Positions 1-7,631 of a DNA stretch of 14,120 nucleotides are shown here, piece by piece. Numbering within the stretch: the stretch's first letter is position 1; each line of letters opens with the position of its first letter. Source of the DNA: Sinorhizobium sp. (lineage in GTDB: Bacteria > Pseudomonadota > Alphaproteobacteria > Rhizobiales > Rhizobiaceae); contig JAPSJG010000034.1 in assembly GCA_031178305.1 (NCBI GenBank), positions 1 to 14,120 on the forward strand. The letters run 5' to 3'. The translations under genes and the position numbers were made by a program. A model generated the notes under the pieces. The model was not told the origin of the DNA. It was given only the letters and a program-made list of their open reading frames with translations, and searched no databases.

Positions 1-3000
1 GTCCGCCCGATCGCTCGTGCCGAATCGCCGCGCATCCTTCCGCAGCAGGCCGAGCATCGGCGTCATGTCCTCGATATATTCGGCAACGACATGGATGACT
101 CCGCTTTCGCTCTGCAGGCGGCCGCGCACCTTCACGAGGCGCGATCCCATGACCTCAGGCCGATATTTCCGGAACGTCTTTTCCCAGACGATGATGTTGG
201 AAACGCCGGTCTCGTCCTCGATCGTCATGAAGATGACGCCATTGGCCGAGCCCGGGCGCTGGCGGACGAGCACGACGCCTGCCACCGTTACCCGTCTTCC
301 CGGCGGCGTTTTCGCCAGATCGCGGTTGCAAGTAATGCCCATGCGCGCAAAATCCTGCCTCATGAAGGAGACCGGATGGGCCTTGAGCGAGAGCGTCAGG
401 GTTCGATAGTCATGGATGACATGTTCGCCCGCGAGCATCTCTGGCAGGGTAACTGCGGGTTCGACCTGCAGGTCCTCGGAGCCTGCCCCATCGAAAAGCG
501 GCAGCCGCTCGACCGCGGAGGCTTCGTTGAGCGCCTTCACCGCCCAGAGGGCCGCCCTCCGGTCGAGCCCGATCGAGCGGAAGGCATCTGCATCCGCCAG
601 GCGCTCCAGGACGGACCGGGTCAAGCCGGAGCGGATCCAGAGATCGTGGACGGAGCGATATCCCTCGCCGCGGCGGGCAACCAGCGCCTCCATGTCCGTT
701 CGGCTCAGCCCCTTGACCAGCCGGAAGCCCAGCCGGACGGCCTTCCGTGATTTGATGACGTCCCGCATTTGCGCATGACGCGGGTCGATCGCATTCCTTT
801 CGAACATGTCCTCGCCCTCGAGCAGGGCGTTCCAATCCGAATGATTGATATCGACCGGCAGCACCTTGACCGCGTGCTCGCGGGCATCGCGCACGAGCTG
901 GGCGGGCGCATAGAAGCCCATCGGCTGCGAATTCAAAAGCGCGGCGCAGAAGATATCCGGATAGTAAGCCTTGAACCAGGACGAGGCATAGACGAGGGAG
1001 GCGAAGGAGGCGGCATGGCTTTCGGGAAAGCCGTATTCGCCGAAGCCCTTGATCTGGTTGAAACAGCGCTCGGCGAATTCCGGGTCGTAGCCGTTCTTGA
1101 CCATGCCATCGATCATCTTCCGCTCGAAGGTGTGGATCGTGCCCGTCCGCTTGAAGGTCGCCATGGCGCGGCGCAGGCGATCGGCTTCGCTCGGTGAGAA
1201 ACCGGCGGCGGTGATCGCGATCTGCATCGCCTGTTCCTGGAACAAAGGCACGCCCAGCGTCCTTTTCAGAACCGCCTTCAATTCCGGGCTCGGATATTCG
1301 ACCGGCTCGCCCCGGCGCTCAGCCTCGCGCCGCTTCAGATAGGGATGCACCATGTCGCCCTGGATCGGTCCGGGGCGGACGATCGCGACTTCGATCACCA
1401 GATCGTACATCTCCCGCGGTCTGAGGCGTGGCAGCATGCTCATCTGCGCGCGGCTTTCGATCTGGAAGACCCCGACCGTGTCGGCCCGGCAGATCATGTC
1501 GTAAACGGCCGGCTTCTGGTCCTGGTAGAGATCGGCCAAAATTTTCGGCTCGCCGTAATGCGCTTCCAGAAGCCTGAAGGCCTTGGCGAGGCAGGTCAGC
1601 ATGCCGAGCGCCAGCACGTCGACCTTGAGGATCTTCAACTGATCGAGATCGTCCTTGTCCCATTCGATCATGTAACGGTCGGGCATGGCCGTGTTCATGA
1701 TCGGCACGACCTCGTCGAGACGGTCGCGGGTGATGACGAAGCCGCCGACATGCTGCGAGAGATGGCGCGGAAAGTTCATGAGCAGGCTTGCATAGGCAAG
1801 GACGCGCCGCGTCAGCGGATCGGCCATGTCGAGGCCTGCCCCCTTGGCCTGCTCTTCGGTGAAGGGCGAGGTTCCCCAGCCCCAGATGGAGCTCACGAGC
1901 GCCGATTGTACGTCTTCCGAAAGACCGAAAGCCTTGGCGACCTCGCGTCCGGCCGAGCGCGAGCGATAGCTGATCACCGCGGCGGTAAGCCCCGCATGCT
2001 CTCTGCCATAGGTCCTGTAAATATATTGGATGACTTCTTCGCGCCGCTCATGCTCGAAATCGACATCGATGTCCGGCGGCTCGTCGCGGTCCTTCGACAG
2101 GAAGCGGTCGAAGAGCAGCGTGAACTTCTGCGGATCGACATCGGTGATGCCGAGGCAGAAGCAGACCGAGGAATTGGCCGCCGACCCTCGCCCCTGGCAG
2201 AGAATGTTCTCGCTGCGGGCAAACTTCACCAGCTTATGCACGGTCAGGAAATAGGGCTCGTATTTCTTCTCGTGGATGAGCTCGAGCTCGTAGTCGATCT
2301 GGCGCTTCACCTTTTCCGGCACACCCTCGGGATAGCGTTCCACCGCACCTTCCGCGACGAGTCTTCGCAAGCTTTCGGCCGGGGTCTCGCCCGTAGCATT
2401 CTCATCCGGATATTGGTGGCTGAGCTCGTCGAGGCTGAAGGAGAGCCGCTGGAAAAACCGGCTCGTATTGGCGATCGCCTCGGGGTAATCGCTGAAAAGC
2501 CGCGTCATTTCCCTGGGCCCCTTCAGATGCCTTTCGGCATTCTTCTGGATGAGGAAGCCGGCGCTGGCGATCGTCACATGCTCGCGTATGGCAGTCACGA
2601 CATCGGCAAGCGGCCGGTAACGCGGATCGTGGTAGAGCGCGTCATTGGTGGCGATGAGCTGGACATCGAGCTTACGGGCGATTGCGGCCAGAACGGCGAA
2701 ATCATGCCGGTCGAAGCCGTCATAGCGCGGCGTCAGGCCGAGATGGAGCCGACTGCCCGCGGGCTCCTGCAATTTTTTAAGAAGTGCCTCCAAAGACTGC
2801 GGCTCCGGCCGCGCATTGCCGGGCAGGACGATCAGGAGAAGGTCCTCCTGCCATTCGAGGAGATCGGCAAGATAGAGCGTGCAGTCGCCCTTCTTCGAAC
2901 GCAGGTTCCCGGCGCTGAGCAGGCGACAGAGATGTCCCCAGCCCCACCGGTTCCTGGGATAGGCGAGGATATCCGGCGTGCCGTCGGCAAAAACGAGCCG

Positions 3001-3207
3001 GGCGCCCGGCCGGAAGGGATAGTTTTCCATTTTCGCCTTGGCATGGGCCCTGACCACTCCGGCCACGCTGTTGCGGTCGGCAATGCCCAGACCTGAAAGC
3101 CCGACCTTCTTGGCAAAGACGATCATCTCCTCGGCCGGCGCCGCCCCTTCGAGGAAGGAGAAGTTCGTTCGCGCGCCAAGCTCATAGAAGGTGGGCTCCA
3201 CGTTCAT
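1..3207 (-). CDS. dnaE2: Error-prone DNA polymerase DnaE2 (3' end cut by window)
   Basis: C-family translesion DNA polymerase, expected to extend DNA synthesis past lesions as part of the ImuA-ImuB-DnaE2 mutasome. 1069 codons are in the window without a stop; family members run to about 1080-1090 residues, so only about 20 C-terminal residues are missing. Domains in order: N-terminal PHP-like domain (about 1-75, with ADRNSVAGVVRAH), palm with PDIDVDF at 378-384, so catalytic Asp381 and Asp383, and KVDVLALGML with the third Asp at 530, a helix-hairpin-helix region near 825-880, and an OB-fold near 969-1047. The PHP domain shows RTNFSF where replicative DnaE has an H-x-H metal pair, as I recall for DnaE2, so PHP-dependent proofreading is unlikely. 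The start is the ATG at 3207, which overlaps the imuB stop (ATGA) and has GGAG seven bases upstream. Co-transcribed with imuB and imuA, hence LexA-controlled by inference. Confidence 0.96.
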   Translation of the reverse strand, partial: MNVEPTFYELGARTNFSFLEGAAPAEEMIVFAKKVGLSGLGIADRNSVAGVVRAHAKAKMENYPFRPGARLVFADGTPDILAYPRNRWGWGHLCRLLSAGNLRSKKGDCTLYLADLLEWQEDLLLIVLPGNARPEPQSLEALLKKLQEPAGSRLHLGLTPRYDGFDRHDFAVLAAIARKLDVQLIATNDALYHDPRYRPLADVVTAIREHVTIASAGFLIQKNAERHLKGPREMTRLFSDYPEAIANTSRFFQRLSFSLDELSHQYPDENATGETPAESLRRLVAEGAVERYPEGVPEKVKRQIDYELELIHEKKYEPYFLTVHKLVKFARSENILCQGRGSAANSSVCFCLGITDVDPQKFTLLFDRFLSKDRDEPPDIDVDFEHERREEVIQYIYRTYGREHAGLTAAVISYRSRSAGREVAKAFGLSEDVQSALVSSIWGWGTSPFTEEQAKGAGLDMADPLTRRVLAYASLLMNFPRHLSQHVGGFVITRDRLDEVVPIMNTAMPDRYMIEWDKDDLDQLKILKVDVLALGMLTCLAKAFRLLEAHYGEPKILADLYQDQKPAVYDMICRADTVGVFQIESRAQMSMLPRLRPREMYDLVIEVAIVRPGPIQGDMVHPYLKRREAERRGEPVEYPSPELKAVLKRTLGVPLFQEQAMQIAITAAGFSPSEADRLRRAMATFKRTGTIHTFERKMIDGMVKNGYDPEFAERCFNQIKGFGEYGFPESHAASFASLVYASSWFKAYYPDIFCAALLNSQPMGFYAPAQLVRDAREHAVKVLPVDINHSDWNALLEGEDMFERNAIDPRHAQMRDVIKSRKAVRLGFRLVKGLSRTDMEALVARRGEGYRSVHDLWIRSGLTRSVLERLADADAFRSIGLDRRAALWAVKALNEASAVERLPLFDGAGSEDLQVEPAVTLPEMLAGEHVIHDYRTLTLSLKAHPVSFMRQDFARMGITCNRDLAKTPPGRRVTVAGVVLVRQRPGSANGVIFMTIEDETGVSNIIVWEKTFRKYRPEVMGSRLVKVRGRLQSESGVIHVVAEYIEDMTPMLGLLRKDARRFGTSDRAD

Positions 3208-4814
3208 GCAAAAACTCCATGCATGAACCAGCGGGCTGAGGTGACTTCCCTTTCGTAAAGGCCTTCGCGAAACAGCCAGAAGCGCCGGCCTTCCTGATCC
3301 TCGACCCGGAAATAGTCGCGAGTCGGATGGTCTTCCCCGTCGACCCACCATTCGGCGGCAATGCGATCCGGCCCCTCGGCACGGGTAACGCGGTAGCGGG
3401 TCTTGCGCCAGTTGAAGCTGCGCGGAGCCCCTTCCGGCACCTCGGCCGTCGCCTCCACCGGTTCGGGATGGGCAAAAATCCGCAAGGGGCGGTTTTCCGG
3501 AAAAGTCTTGCCTTCCGCAGGAGCATCCATGACGGCCGCGATATTCCGCAAGGGGACAAATCCGCCCGCCCGCTCCGGCAGGTGGCTTTCGGCAAAGGCC
3601 GCCTGCATCAGGCAATCCGGCCCGAAGCGGGCGGAAACCTTGTCGACGAAGGCGGCAAGCGGCTGACTTTCGTCGGGAACGCCGGAAAAATCCTGCTGGG
3701 CGGGATCGAGCCTTTCGCTCCTGAGGACGGCAAGCCGGAGGATTTCGAAGCCGTATCCGGCATCGAGATCGTCATGGACAGCCTGCAGACGCTCGCGAAA
3801 GAGCGCCGCGATCCGCTCCGCGTCATTCAAGGCAACGGCCGCATGCGCTTTGACACGGAACACCCGCCCATCGACGCGGAACAGGAGAAGCTCGAACAGC
3901 CGCCCGCCTTCGCCCTGCCGCTCGAGCGATGAGCGGACATCCTTGGCGAGATGCCGGGTGAGTTCGAGAATGTGCTCCTCATCGATCAGCGGTTCGGCAA
4001 GGCGGCGCTCGGCGGAAAAGCTCGGCACCGGCAGGCGGGGCGAGAGCGGCTCGTCCGCCTGGCCCCTCGCCTGGTCGAGCCTGAGGAGAAGAAGGGAACC
4101 GAAACGGCGGGCAAGCGGCGCGCGCGGCGCTTCGAGAAGGTCGCCGATTTCCTTTAGCCCGACGCGCTCGAGGGCGGCGGCCGCTTCCTCAGGCAGGCGA
4201 AGCGCCGCAACCGGCAGCGGCGCCAGCACCCGATCGGCTTCTTCGGGAGCAATGACGTGGGCATGGCCATAGCGGGCAGCCGCCCAGGAGAGGCCGGCGG
4301 AGGAAGAGACGGTCGCCCGCGCCTCGACCCCAAGGGCAAAGAGCCGCGAGAGCACATCGCTGACCAGTCCCTTCTCGCCGCCATGGAGATGGGCGCAACC
4401 GGTGATGTCGAGGAACAGACCGTCCTTGCCGTCGAGCGCGACGAGCGGCGTATAGCGGTCGCACCAGTCGGCAAGCGCTTCCAGAAAGGCCTGGTCGGCC
4501 GCAGGATCGGCGGCGATCATGTCAAGCGACGGACACATGGCGCGGGCTTCCGCCGCCCCCTGGCCGCGCTTCAGGCCAATGCGCTCCGCAAGCGCATCGA
4601 GCGCGACGAGGCGCATGGCATTGTCGATCTTCGCGGCAAAGACGACCGGCGGATGATCAGGACGCCCGCGCGAAAGCCAGGAGGCGCCCCAGCGGCTGCG
4701 CGCCACGCGATCGGCCGGCAGATGCGGAAAGTGGATCGACAGGATTTTCTGGCTGATCGTTTGTCTGAAGAGCGGCGTTCCGGCGCTCGTCGATGGGATA
4801 GAAGCGGCGGTCAT
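3204..4814 (-). CDS. imuB: ImuB, catalytically inactive Y-family polymerase-like mutasome protein
   Basis: 536-residue adaptor of the SOS mutasome, related to DinB/UmuC but expected not to polymerise; in studied systems ImuB binds the beta clamp, ImuA and DnaE2. Seen here: the N-terminal palm strand reads LSIHFPHL (25-32), with His28 where Y-family enzymes have the first catalytic Asp, and the usual D-E pair reads D131-G132 in DGLFLDITG, so the triad is lost. The helix-hairpin-helix part lies near 190-235, the little finger begins around SFSAERRLAEPLID, and a candidate clamp-binding peptide QQDFSG is at 373-378. I chose the ATG at 4814 because residues homologous to ImuB begin about 24 codons later and no other start lies between. 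An in-frame reading from 4976 adds 54 residues that do not look like ImuB. The gene overlaps imuA by 158 bases in another frame and dnaE2 by four bases. Confidence 0.93.
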   Translation of the reverse strand: MTAASIPSTSAGTPLFRQTISQKILSIHFPHLPADRVARSRWGASWLSRGRPDHPPVVFAAKIDNAMRLVALDALAERIGLKRGQGAAEARAMCPSLDMIAADPAADQAFLEALADWCDRYTPLVALDGKDGLFLDITGCAHLHGGEKGLVSDVLSRLFALGVEARATVSSSAGLSWAAARYGHAHVIAPEEADRVLAPLPVAALRLPEEAAAALERVGLKEIGDLLEAPRAPLARRFGSLLLLRLDQARGQADEPLSPRLPVPSFSAERRLAEPLIDEEHILELTRHLAKDVRSSLERQGEGGRLFELLLFRVDGRVFRVKAHAAVALNDAERIAALFRERLQAVHDDLDAGYGFEILRLAVLRSERLDPAQQDFSGVPDESQPLAAFVDKVSARFGPDCLMQAAFAESHLPERAGGFVPLRNIAAVMDAPAEGKTFPENRPLRIFAHPEPVEATAEVPEGAPRSFNWRKTRYRVTRAEGPDRIAAEWWVDGEDHPTRDYFRVEDQEGRRFWLFREGLYEREVTSARWFMHGVFA

Positions 4815-5610
4815 GGGGGTTCCATTCGAGAAAAATGTCGGCAGAGGCTTGAAACCTGCTTTTTTCGACAAGGAGGTGAAAGGCGGGATGACCGATGCTG
4901 CCGCAAAGCACCGAGCCGTCGGGGAGGGGACGTTCGCCGGTTGGGGCCGGCCTGATCCGGAAGCGGAAGAAGGCACTGCTTGCCTCCTCCTCGCCTGCCT
5001 GGCGGAAGAGGAGAAGCGGTACTTTGCCAGCCCGCGCCTTGACGTGCAGGCGCCGGCTTTCGCTTAAGGCGAGAGAGGTGGGATTGCCGCGGATTTCAAG
5101 GATGATTGCGGCAAAGACCGGCACGGAAAGCGCCGTCTCGGTGATCCAAAGCGCATCCTTGACCGTACGCGCGGAGACGAAGAGGAAGTGCTCGGCATCG
5201 AGCCCAAAGGATTTGAGGCCGGGCGCATAAGGATGCCCGGCCTCGCGGGCGGCGAGCCCCTGGCTAATCCACAGGACCGGGGCTAGATGGCCCTTGCTTT
5301 TCCTCTCCTGCTGGTAAAGCACCGCAAGCGCTGTGACGAAACCGGCAGCCGCCCCCGCATCGCGGGTTTCGGCATTGCGGATTTCGGTCAGGCCTTGGAG
5401 CGGCAGTCCGCCTCTCAGGACCCCGTCAAGCGGCGGAATGCCAAGGGGCAGGGCCTTGCGATGCGATGCTCCCTCCCGGTCGCGGCGGAAACCGGCAGGA
5501 TCGGGCTCCCGGGTCGTGGGCATGGCGGGGGGAGGGCAACCGTTTTCGATCCGTGCTATGGTTTCACGAAGGGAAAGAATGGTTTGCCGTTGCACGGCGT
5601 TTTCAGCCAT
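4657..5610 (-). CDS. imuA: ImuA, RecA/SulA-like SOS mutasome protein
   Basis: 317-residue first gene of the imuA-imuB-dnaE2 operon. ImuA proteins have a RecA-like fold and are needed for damage-induced mutagenesis together with ImuB and DnaE2. Visible: the LPLGIPPLDGVLRGGLPLQG stretch (about 56-73) typical of the family, with no GKT/GKS Walker A lysine, so ATP hydrolysis is doubtful; PVLWIS and the PYAPGLKSFGLD segment (about 110-138); and DALWITETAL. The core seems to end near EWNPHDRRFYPI (262-273). The last 44 residues are low-complexity and lie where imuB is read in another frame. Start: the ATG at 5610 has GGGAG nine bases upstream. An ATG at 5637 would add nine residues, but it lies inside the LexA box, so it is probably in the operator or 5' leader. 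A GATA/RecA-fold paralogue is unlikely given the neighbours. Confidence 0.9.
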   Translation of the reverse strand: MAENAVQRQTILSLRETIARIENGCPPPAMPTTREPDPAGFRRDREGASHRKALPLGIPPLDGVLRGGLPLQGLTEIRNAETRDAGAAAGFVTALAVLYQQERKSKGHLAPVLWISQGLAAREAGHPYAPGLKSFGLDAEHFLFVSARTVKDALWITETALSVPVFAAIILEIRGNPTSLALSESRRLHVKARAGKVPLLLFRQAGEEEASSAFFRFRIRPAPTGERPLPDGSVLCGSIGHPAFHLLVEKSRFQASADIFLEWNPHDRRFYPIDERRNAALQTNDQPENPVDPLSASAGRSRGAQPLGRLLAFARAS

Positions 5611-5631
5611 GACGGTCAACTCCCGTAGTTT

Positions 5632-5646
5632 GTTCATGTTATGTTC
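5632..5646 (-). promoter_or_regulatory. LexA box (SOS operator) of the imuA-imuB-dnaE2 operon
   Basis: The plus strand reads GTTC-ATGTTAT-GTTC (minus strand GAAC-ATAACAT-GAAC), an exact match to the GTTC-N7-GTTC direct-repeat LexA site of alphaproteobacteria. It lies 22 bases upstream of the chosen imuA start and covers the alternative ATG at 5637. Known biology: imu cassettes in this class are LexA-repressed. Inference: bound LexA blocks transcription of all three genes until DNA damage. Confidence 0.88.
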
Positions 5647-5649
5647 TTA

Positions 5650-5678
5650 TGGATTCCAGAGCTGGCCGGAAGAGTCAA
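5650..5678 (-). promoter_or_regulatory. Possible sigma70-type promoter for imuA
   Basis: On the minus strand TTGACT (5678-5673) resembles a -35 element. The hexamer 17 bases on (AATCCA, 5655-5650) is a weak -10, and CATAAG/CATAAC variants lie a few bases further toward the LexA box. The operator would then sit just downstream of the -10, where a repressor blocks initiation. The -10 is not convincing. Confidence 0.3.
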
Positions 5679-5729
5679 TAGTCATGTTATAAGAATTTAT
5701 TCCTTGACTAGCGGTGAGGGAATTCAACA

Positions 5730-5758
5730 CTCGAAAAATAAAGGCGAAACCGCTATAT
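5730..5758 (+). promoter_or_regulatory. Possible promoter of the metallopeptidase gene
   Basis: CTATAT at 5753-5758 matches the rhizobial -10 consensus well. With a 17-base spacer the -35 would be CTCGAA (5730-5735), four of six against CTTGAC. It ends 20 bases before the start codon, leaving a very short leader with an AAGGAG ribosome site. The LexA box lies more than 100 bases upstream, so direct SOS control is unlikely. Confidence 0.35.
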
Positions 5759-5778
5759 GAGGGCGACAAGGAGTGCCC

Positions 5779-6213
5779 ATGGCCCGCATTGACCAGACCG
5801 AAGATTGGCGGGAACGCCACGCACCGACGCTTACGACATTCGAACAGCTTGCGCTTGAAGCCTACAGCCATCTGCCGGAGGAATTTCGCAAGCTGACGAC
5901 GGACCTCACCATCGAAGTTACAGATTTCCCCAGCGACGATGTCTTCGAAGACATGGCGCTCGAGACGCCTTTCGACCTGCTCGGCCTCTTCGAAGGCCGC
6001 GGCATCGGCGAACGTTTCACCATGGAGACGGGGGAGTTCCCGAACCGGATCACCCTCTACCGCCGGCCGATCCTCGACTATTGGGCGGAGAACGAGGAAA
6101 CGCTCGGCGATATCATCACCCATGTGCTGATCCATGAGATCGGCCACCATTTCGGCCTGTCCGACGACGACATGGAGCGAATCGAGGCGAGCGTGGAGCA
6201 TCTGGGCGGTTAG
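5779..6213 (+). CDS. Zincin-like metallopeptidase family protein (Zincin_1/DUF1025 type)
   Basis: 144-residue small, soluble, acidic protein with HEIGHHFGLSD at 119-129, an HExxHxxGxxD zinc-binding signature: His119 and His123 as ligands, Glu120 as catalytic base, Asp129 as probable third ligand. No signal peptide or membrane segment is visible, so it is probably cytoplasmic. Length and motif fit the minimal zincin family of unknown physiological substrate (PF06262 as I recall it). The start ATG at 5779 is preceded by AAGGAG (5768-5773) five bases away. A GTG at 5773 overlaps that ribosome site and is rejected. The gene is divergent from the SOS operon (168 bases between the starts) and lies 117 bases upstream of the drug-exporter gene on the same strand. 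The family call is firm; the role is unknown. Confidence 0.9.
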   Translation: MARIDQTEDWRERHAPTLTTFEQLALEAYSHLPEEFRKLTTDLTIEVTDFPSDDVFEDMALETPFDLLGLFEGRGIGERFTMETGEFPNRITLYRRPILDYWAENEETLGDIITHVLIHEIGHHFGLSDDDMERIEASVEHLGG

Positions 6214-6227
6214 AGCATTTTGCAATC

Positions 6228-6241
6228 AGGTGGAACCACCT
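6228..6241. repeat. Short palindrome between the metallopeptidase and MFS genes
   Basis: AGGTGG-AA-CCACCT is a perfect inverted repeat with a two-base centre, just after GAGCATTTTGCAATC. I recall a similar GAGCATTTTGCA...CAGGTGG palindrome as a recurring rhizobial intergenic element; here the right half is not extended. It could be a degenerate repeat copy, a protein-binding site or a weak hairpin. There is no U-tract, so it is not called a terminator. Confidence 0.5.
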
Positions 6242-6330
6242 AACGTCGCACAAATGCGGCAAAACCAAAGGGCGGGACGCTTTCGCCGTAACCCCCAATG
6301 TCCTCCCCAAAAGGGACAGGAGTTTACGAC

Positions 6331-7569
6331 GTGACCCTCAGGATGAGCGAGCGGCGCACGAGCATCATCGGCGCCTTCCTCGTGGCGCTCGGTCCCGTTT
6401 CGATGGCGCTATATACGCCGGCAATGCCGGAGCTCGTCCGCGCCTTTTCCTCGAGCGAAGCGGCCATCAAGATGACGCTGGCGCTCTATTTCGGCGGCTT
6501 CGCCTTCGCCCAGCTCGTTTCCGGCACGCTTTCCGACGTCATCGGCCGGCGCCGGGCGACCTTGATCTTCATGGCGATCTATCTCGCCGGCAGCCTGATG
6601 GCGGCTTTTGCCCCGACGGTCGCGGTGCTGCTTGCAGGCAGGCTCGTGCAGGGGATCGGCGCCTCCGTCGGCATGACGGTGGCGCGCGCGATCGTTCGCG
6701 ACCAGTTCACCGGAACCACGGCTGCCCGCATCATGAACATGATCGGCATGATGCTCGCGCTCGGGCCTGCCGTCTCGCCGACGCTCGGCGGTATCGCGCT
6801 CGGGCTCTTCGGCTGGCAGTCGATCTTCTTGCTGATGGTTGGCTTCGCGCTGATGGCCTGTCTCATCGTGCAGTTCTTCATGGCTGAAACGGCGACGCCA
6901 GACCGCGACAAAGGTCGCCTGCGGCCGATCCTGGCGGCCTACCGCGAACTGATGACGGACAGTCGCTTCATCTCCTCGACGCTGGTGATCGGCGGAGCGG
7001 TCGGCGCACTCTACGCCTGGGCGACGATGCTGCCCTTCGTGCTGATCGGCGAAGTCGGCCTGACGCCGACCGAATTCGGCATCGGCATGCTGATGCAGTC
7101 GGGGCTTTTCTTCTCCGGAACGGTCACCATGCGGCTCCTGATGCGGCGCTTCACGCCGCAGGCGCTGGTCCCCGCCGGACTCTTCTTCATCGGTGCGGCG
7201 AGCCTCAGCTTGGCTTTCGCCATGCACGCGCTCACGCCGAGCTTTTTCTCGGTCATGGTGCCGATCGGCTTCTATGCCTTCGGCATCGCCTACGTCATGC
7301 CCTACATGATGACGGCGGCGATGGCGCCTTTCCCGCATATAGCCGGCACTGCATCGGCGATGATGGGCTTTATCCAGATGGGGGCGGGGCTCGTTGGCGG
7401 AGCGCTCGCCGCTCTCATCGGCGCGCCGGTGCTGGCGCTCGGAACGATCATTCCGAGCCTCGGGCTGCTCTCTATAGCCAGCTATCTTTGGTATCGCAGG
7501 GCCGTTCGCCTGAGGCCTCTGGCGGCGCCAGAGCTTGCCGAAGAGCCGCTGCGGGGCGCGGCAGAATAG
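6331..7569 (+). CDS. Bcr/CflA-family MFS drug-resistance transporter
   Basis: 412-residue inner-membrane proton antiporter of the major facilitator superfamily (DHA1, Bcr/CflA type), with about 12 hydrophobic segments. Diagnostic features: YTPAMPELVRAF after TM1, the Bcr-like signature; the MFS motif A as GTLSDVIGRRR (65-75); and an antiporter motif C-like stretch GPAVSPTLGGI followed by GWQSIF. It probably exports a small toxic compound; relatives handle bicyclomycin, chloramphenicol or sulphonamides, but the substrate cannot be read here. Start: the GTG at 6331 has AGGAG (6318-6322) eight bases upstream. An in-frame ATG at 6298 would add 11 residues but has no ribosome site, and an ATG at 6343 is also possible. 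It may be co-transcribed with the metallopeptidase gene 117 bases upstream. It converges on argG. Confidence 0.92.
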   Translation: MTLRMSERRTSIIGAFLVALGPVSMALYTPAMPELVRAFSSSEAAIKMTLALYFGGFAFAQLVSGTLSDVIGRRRATLIFMAIYLAGSLMAAFAPTVAVLLAGRLVQGIGASVGMTVARAIVRDQFTGTTAARIMNMIGMMLALGPAVSPTLGGIALGLFGWQSIFLLMVGFALMACLIVQFFMAETATPDRDKGRLRPILAAYRELMTDSRFISSTLVIGGAVGALYAWATMLPFVLIGEVGLTPTEFGIGMLMQSGLFFSGTVTMRLLMRRFTPQALVPAGLFFIGAASLSLAFAMHALTPSFFSVMVPIGFYAFGIAYVMPYMMTAAMAPFPHIAGTASAMMGFIQMGAGLVGGALAALIGAPVLALGTIIPSLGLLSIASYLWYRRAVRLRPLAAPELAEEPLRGAAE

Positions 7570-7583
7570 GCGCCAAACAAAGA

Positions 7584-7609
7584 GCCGCGGCGGATTGCTC
7601 CGCTGCGGC
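7584..7609 (+). terminator. Hairpin after the MFS gene, probable terminator
   Basis: GCCGCGGCGGA-TTGC-TCCGCTGCGGC is an 11-bp stem with one G-U pair and a four-base loop. It starts 15 bases after the stop codon of the exporter and is followed by CCTCTCCC rather than a run of T. It is strong in structure but lacks a clear U-tract. Confidence 0.55.
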
Positions 7610-7631
7610 CCTCTCCCAAATTCCTGCCGAT

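Noticed and set aside
1345..3096. 583-codon open frame on the plus strand
   Set aside because: Lies entirely antisense to dnaE2, is rich in Arg, His and Asp as expected from the complement of high-GC codons, and has no family resemblance.
4815..4976. 54-residue N-terminal extension of ImuB
   Set aside because: It lies wholly inside imuA, has no ImuB-like sequence, and the ATG at 4814 is closer to the conserved start.
5632..5781. LexA control of the divergent metallopeptidase
   Set aside because: The box is over 100 bases upstream of the -10-like element at 5753-5758, too far for simple repression; no second LexA box was seen near it.
6409..7338. 309-codon open frame on the minus strand
   Set aside because: Antisense to the MFS exporter, with runs of His, Arg, Asp and Glu typical of the reverse frame of membrane-protein codons.
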